Source: Candidatus Nealsoniibacteriota bacterium (GTDB lineage Bacteria > Patescibacteriota > Minisyncoccia > Minisyncoccales > PWPS01). From it: DNA of 8,816 bases. Below the pieces are notes generated by a model. The model made no database searches, had not been told where the DNA came from, and saw only the letters and a program-made list of their open reading frames with translations. The DNA is taken from positions 1 to 8,816 of the forward strand of contig PWII01000027.1 of NCBI GenBank assembly GCA_003561025.1, written 5' to 3'. The position numbers and the translations under genes are program-made. This document shows positions 6,149 to 8,816 of this stretch, piece after piece. Position 1 is the first letter of the stretch, and every line of letters starts with the position of its first letter.

Positions 6149-6880
6149 TTATCTGCTTATCTCAATCTCTTTGGCATACCTCCTCATCTTTTCTATCTCA
6201 TCTAAAGAAAACCTTGTTCCGTATGACGCTTGATACATAACCGAAGCCGGGTGATTACTGTGTCCAAGCCCCAAAATATGACCAATCTCATGGGCCAATG
6301 TCCTATAATCATGCGCTGTTACATAATCGGCTACCGCTAGCGAATTTAATCCCATAAAAGCGATGCCATTGTTTCCATCAAGATGACCTGTTAAAAAAAT
6401 ATTAATCTTTTGCCTATCATAATCATCAACGCTTTTTAAAAAGGCGGAATGATTTGTTAGAAAATTATCACTCTCTATATAGAGATCAACAATCCTTCTG
6501 GTGCTAAAACTGATATTCGCCTCTTCAAAGAATCTAAATCCGTTTTCTAAGATATGATCTACCTCTTCATCTGTCCTAGCTGATTTAAATCTATTCTCTC
6601 TTATAACAAAAACAGAGACAGGCACAACTATCTCTTCTTCATCTACCACCATGCCCGATGGCTGAAACTGAACACTGATAGGCGTTCTTCGATAAAAAAA
6701 ATACTCTCTAATCCCTGTAGAAATATAGATTAATGATATTATGAGAATTAATGCAAAAAATATCTTTACCGGCGTCTTTTTAAAAAAAGAAAGATCCTCA
6801 CCCACAAAGTCTTCTTCTAATATCTCTTCATCAATATAATCTTCTTCATCGATATTTTTTTCTTTTGTATCTTTATTCAT
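6149..6880 (-). CDS. Membrane-anchored metzincin-type zinc metalloprotease
   Basis: A 243-residue protein with an acidic N-terminus (1-35), one hydrophobic span (about 38-55) and a C-terminal catalytic domain. The zinc site is complete: HEIGHILGLGH at 197-207 is the HExxHxxGxxH motif of matrixin/metzincin peptidases, with E198 as catalytic base, and SVMY at 213-216 is a good Met-turn. Basic residues just before the span (KKTPVK) and more acidic ones further out suggest N-terminus inside and protease domain outside. No cysteine-switch propeptide is seen. An upstream ATG at 6931 in the same frame would add 17 residues but lies deep in yjbQ; the ATG at 6880 overlaps the yjbQ stop by 8 bp in the same ATGAATAR layout as the cyclophilin-flavodoxin junction, and gives a natural hydrophilic start. 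Substrates are unknown. It is the last gene of the right-hand train. Confidence 0.88.
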   Translation of the reverse strand: MNKDTKEKNIDEEDYIDEEILEEDFVGEDLSFFKKTPVKIFFALILIISLIYISTGIREYFFYRRTPISVQFQPSGMVVDEEEIVVPVSVFVIRENRFKSARTDEEVDHILENGFRFFEEANISFSTRRIVDLYIESDNFLTNHSAFLKSVDDYDRQKINIFLTGHLDGNNGIAFMGLNSLAVADYVTAHDYRTLAHEIGHILGLGHSNHPASVMYQASYGTRFSLDEIEKMRRYAKEIEISR

Positions 6881-7319
6881 TTCCCATAACCTGAAGTTGT
6901 ACGGTTCTATGACGTGCACTATCAAGTTCAATAAGTAAAATGCTTTGCCATCTTCCTAGTTGCAATACCCCATTAAGAATATTTAGAGTAATGGTGGTTG
7001 GCAGATAGATAGCGTTGCAGTGCGAGTGTCCGTTTTTACACTCATCAACGCATACATTGACCGTTCTTTTTGTAAGGTCATCATGTCTATAATCTTTGGA
7101 CTGCGGAGCATTATCTTCAAGTTTTTCCTTTATATCTTCCAAGAGTAGAGGTTCGTTTTCATTTATTATCAGCCCTGCAGAAGTATGCATTAATTGGATA
7201 TTTAATATACCTTCTTTTATCTTTGAAGTCTTTACAAAAACTTTAAGCTTTTCTGTAAAATCGATAAAATCAAATATCTTTTTTGTGTCAAATTTTAATA
7301 ATCTATTTTCTATTTTCAT
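6873..7319 (-). CDS. YjbQ/UPF0047 family protein
   Basis: A 148-residue member of the secondary thiamine-phosphate synthase enzyme family (YjbQ, UPF0047), a small protein of uncertain physiological role; weak thiamine-phosphate synthase activity has been reported for family members. Diagnostic segments are HTSAGLIINENEP (45-57), YRHDD (77-81), NGHSHCNAIYLP (96-107), LGRWQSI (121-127) and the closing ELDSARHRTVQLQV. The conserved histidines of HTSAG and NGHSH are thought to form a metal or ligand site. Unusual here are three cysteines packed around that site, C90, C94 and C101, which could add metal ligands. It lies 33 bp after the GNAT gene and overlaps the protease gene by 8 bp. Family assignment is secure; biological role is not. 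Confidence 0.93.
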   Translation of the reverse strand: MKIENRLLKFDTKKIFDFIDFTEKLKVFVKTSKIKEGILNIQLMHTSAGLIINENEPLLLEDIKEKLEDNAPQSKDYRHDDLTKRTVNVCVDECKNGHSHCNAIYLPTTITLNILNGVLQLGRWQSILLIELDSARHRTVQLQVMGNE

Positions 7320-7352
7320 TTTTTTGGAATATTATACTTTTTATTTGCCCAA

Positions 7353-7835
7353 CTACTCTCTTTTTAGAGTATGTTTGTTGTCTCCTTCTGTAGTATGATT
7401 TTTTAAAAATCCATGTTTTCCAAAAAAACCACCCGCCAATAAACCACCTCTCAGATTGAGAGATATGTCTCCATCTCTCATCTCGTCTATAGCTTTTTCC
7501 AGTATATTGCTTGCGAGACCTGTTGAGCGATACTCTTTTTTAACCCACATCATCTCTATAAAATTATCATTATCACCACTTTTATCCTTAGTATAAGCAA
7601 TAAAACCGACAATATCACCTTTTTCTTTTGCCAAAAGCAATTTTGTCTTACCCCCTATAATCAAATCTTCTAGTTCTTCATAATTAAATCTAAAACTGCC
7701 AAGCTCTATTCCAAGCTCATCCTCTTTTTGCTCTATTCCAACCTCCAAATCCTTTGGCAAATCCTTAATATCATCTATATCTCCAAATTCTATCTTTATC
7801 GCGCCTCTTTCCTCTTCAAAATTTTTTTCAAACAT
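7353..7835 (-). CDS. GNAT-family N-acetyltransferase
   Basis: A 160-residue acetyltransferase that would transfer an acyl group from CoA to an unidentified amine. The GNAT core is visible: the beta4 strand DIVGFIAYT (about 74-82), strand IEMMWVKKEYR (93-103), the acetyl-CoA pyrophosphate loop RSTGLA (103-108, RxxGxA) with the following helix SNILEKAIDEM, and a late FFGKHGFLKN segment (137-146) typical of the last strand. The N-terminal 35 residues are charged and less family-like. It sits 25 bp after the unknown 317-residue gene and 33 bp before yjbQ, all on the same strand. No Shine-Dalgarno is seen; the chosen ATG is the first in frame after the upstream gene's stop. Substrate cannot be inferred from context. 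Confidence 0.87.
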   Translation of the reverse strand: MFEKNFEEERGAIKIEFGDIDDIKDLPKDLEVGIEQKEDELGIELGSFRFNYEELEDLIIGGKTKLLLAKEKGDIVGFIAYTKDKSGDNDNFIEMMWVKKEYRSTGLASNILEKAIDEMRDGDISLNLRGGLLAGGFFGKHGFLKNHTTEGDNKHTLKRE

Positions 7836-7860
7836 ATTTTTATTCTAAATCTTGTTATAT

Positions 7861-8814
7861 TTAAGCTATGTTCTTTTTTAATTCCTTATCACCCTCCTCT
7901 TTTATTATATCGCAAACTTCTCTTATATTATTAAAAACTTGATCACTCTTTTCTCCTATTAAAAGTACCTCCTTTTCTTCAATAATTTCATCAATAATTT
8001 TTAGGAGAGAATCACAATAGTTAACAACCTTTATATTTTCATTTTGCAATACTTCTTTATATGTTTCAAGTTGAAGCTTTATCTCTTGCAAAAATGTTTC
8101 TTGAATTGGATTTTTTGCCAACTCTCTTCTTATCTCTCCTCTTCTCTCTTTACTTCTCTCATTATTTTCTTTTTCCAAATATTTTAATTCAGAAAAGCTT
8201 TCAAAAAGATTATCTACATTTTCCTTATCAGCACCCACAACTACCGGGATTAAGTCTTTAAGCTCTCCTTTATAATAATTACCTTTGTCATCTCTTATTT
8301 GATACTCAAAGTATTTTACTTCTTGCAACGCTTTATTTTTTTTCAATTTTTCTAAATTCTTTCTGATCTTCTCTTCAATAACCTCAAAATTAGAAGATGT
8401 TGATGCGTCTACAGCAAGAGCCATTCTTTCCGGTTCTTCTTTATCAAACTCAACTACCATATCTACTCCCCCTAATATATCATCATATTCCGATAATAAT
8501 ATAGCCATCGCTTCTGAGCCAAACCAATCACCATCATATACCTGATCTACTAACAATATCTCAAGACAATTAGCTCTCTTCTTATTTTCATCAAATATAC
8601 CTCTTTCTACCTCCCCTAAACTAAGTCTATCTTCTCTAATGCTCCTTTTTATTAATCTAAGTCTATTTAAGTCTTCTCCAATAACTTTTGGAGAATAAGT
8701 GTCCATAAAGTTCTTTGGGTCTGGTATGTCAAGACTCTCCTTATAGTCTAATATGATTTCATAATTTCTCTGATTGTCATATTTTGCTTCAAATCGCTCA
8801 AATCTATTTTCCAT
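7861..8814 (-). CDS. Uncharacterised protein, possibly a degenerate PD-(D/E)XK-like fold; 5' end at window edge
   Basis: A soluble, strongly charged protein of at least 317 residues. The first ATG is at 8814, only two bases inside the window, so an upstream start cannot be excluded. The centre holds the best-structured part: a helix with EAMAILLSEYDDI (101-113), then GGVDMVVEF (115-123) and MALAVDASTS (131-140). The order helix - (G)VD strand - hydrophobic strand ending in an acidic residue resembles PD-(D/E)XK nuclease cores, but the lysine of the third motif is replaced (D136-A-S). A later segment, YYKGELKDLIPVVVGADKENV (about 180-200), looks like a conserved strand-loop. Residues about 205-315 are mostly charged helices, probably coiled-coil. 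I recall similar hypothetical proteins in Patescibacteria but know no function. It is the first visible gene of the right-hand train, 25 bp before the GNAT gene. Confidence 0.8.
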   Translation of the reverse strand: MENRFERFEAKYDNQRNYEIILDYKESLDIPDPKNFMDTYSPKVIGEDLNRLRLIKRSIREDRLSLGEVERGIFDENKKRANCLEILLVDQVYDGDWFGSEAMAILLSEYDDILGGVDMVVEFDKEEPERMALAVDASTSSNFEVIEEKIRKNLEKLKKNKALQEVKYFEYQIRDDKGNYYKGELKDLIPVVVGADKENVDNLFESFSELKYLEKENNERSKERRGEIRRELAKNPIQETFLQEIKLQLETYKEVLQNENIKVVNYCDSLLKIIDEIIEEKEVLLIGEKSDQVFNNIREVCDIIKEEGDKELKKNIA

Positions 8815-8816
8815 AA

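Noticed and set aside
6881..6931. In-frame upstream ATG (6931) that would lengthen the protease by 17 residues
   Set aside because: The extension lies within well-conserved yjbQ coding sequence, and the ATG at 6880 forms a natural 8-bp overlap with the yjbQ stop.
7331..7336. Perfect TATAAT on the minus strand upstream of yjbQ
   Set aside because: No -35 at a usable distance and the start site would fall only a few bases before the ATG; in a 33-bp AT-rich gap within a same-strand train it is more likely chance.
7354..7371. Small inverted repeat TACTCT/AGAGTA at the end of the GNAT gene, a possible terminator
   Set aside because: Only 6 bp, AT-rich, and not followed by a T run on the minus strand.
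1..8816. CRISPR array, insertion sequence, phage genes, tRNA or riboswitch
   Set aside because: No regularly spaced repeats, terminal inverted repeats, transposase or integrase motifs, cloverleaf sequences or recognisable aptamer cores were seen on either strand.

Overview
The window is AT-rich, densely packed bacterial DNA. Eleven protein genes are supported: ten on the minus strand in two trains, and one isolated gene on the plus strand between them. There are no rRNA or tRNA genes, insertion sequences or CRISPR repeats. Most genes lack a clear Shine-Dalgarno sequence. Several proteins are short, membrane-anchored versions of common families, and several resemble proteins I remember from the Candidate Phyla Radiation (Patescibacteria, Parcubacteria-like lineages). 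That assignment is an inference from composition and gene style, because no marker gene is present. The genetic code looks standard: dtd ends at a TGA exactly where the family should end, and tryptophans use TGG.

Right-hand train (8814 to 6149, minus strand): an uncharacterised protein with features reminiscent of a degenerate PD-(D/E)XK nuclease fold, a GNAT acetyltransferase, a YjbQ/UPF0047 protein with a Cys/His cluster, and a membrane-anchored metzincin-type zinc protease whose start overlaps the yjbQ stop by 8 bp. It probably ends at a strong hairpin (6108-6133) shared with the plus-strand gene.

Middle (5455-6140): a roughly 130-bp divergent promoter region, then a lone plus-strand gene of an uncharacterised family. 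This gene has the only textbook ribosome binding site in the window, two tandem TTGACA elements upstream, and an intrinsic terminator whose left arm is made of its last codons.

Left-hand train (5454 to 462, minus strand): a membrane-anchored cyclophilin, a flavodoxin-like protein (8-bp overlap), D-aminoacyl-tRNA deacylase, a membrane-anchored YVTN-type beta-propeller, a CPA2 cation/proton antiporter fused in one reading frame to a class I SAM-dependent methyltransferase, and a 66-residue membrane protein. A 72-bp gap then separates this train from rubrerythrin, whose C-terminus lies outside the window.

Much of the content concerns the envelope: anchored cyclophilin, beta-propeller, antiporter, protease and small membrane protein. 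Rubrerythrin and the flavodoxin add redox or oxidative-stress functions. The best candidate for something new is the antiporter-methyltransferase fusion, in which a SAM-binding Rossmann domain sits where Kef-type antiporters carry a nucleotide-binding regulatory domain. Next are the two proteins of unknown family (5585-6124 and 7861-8814).
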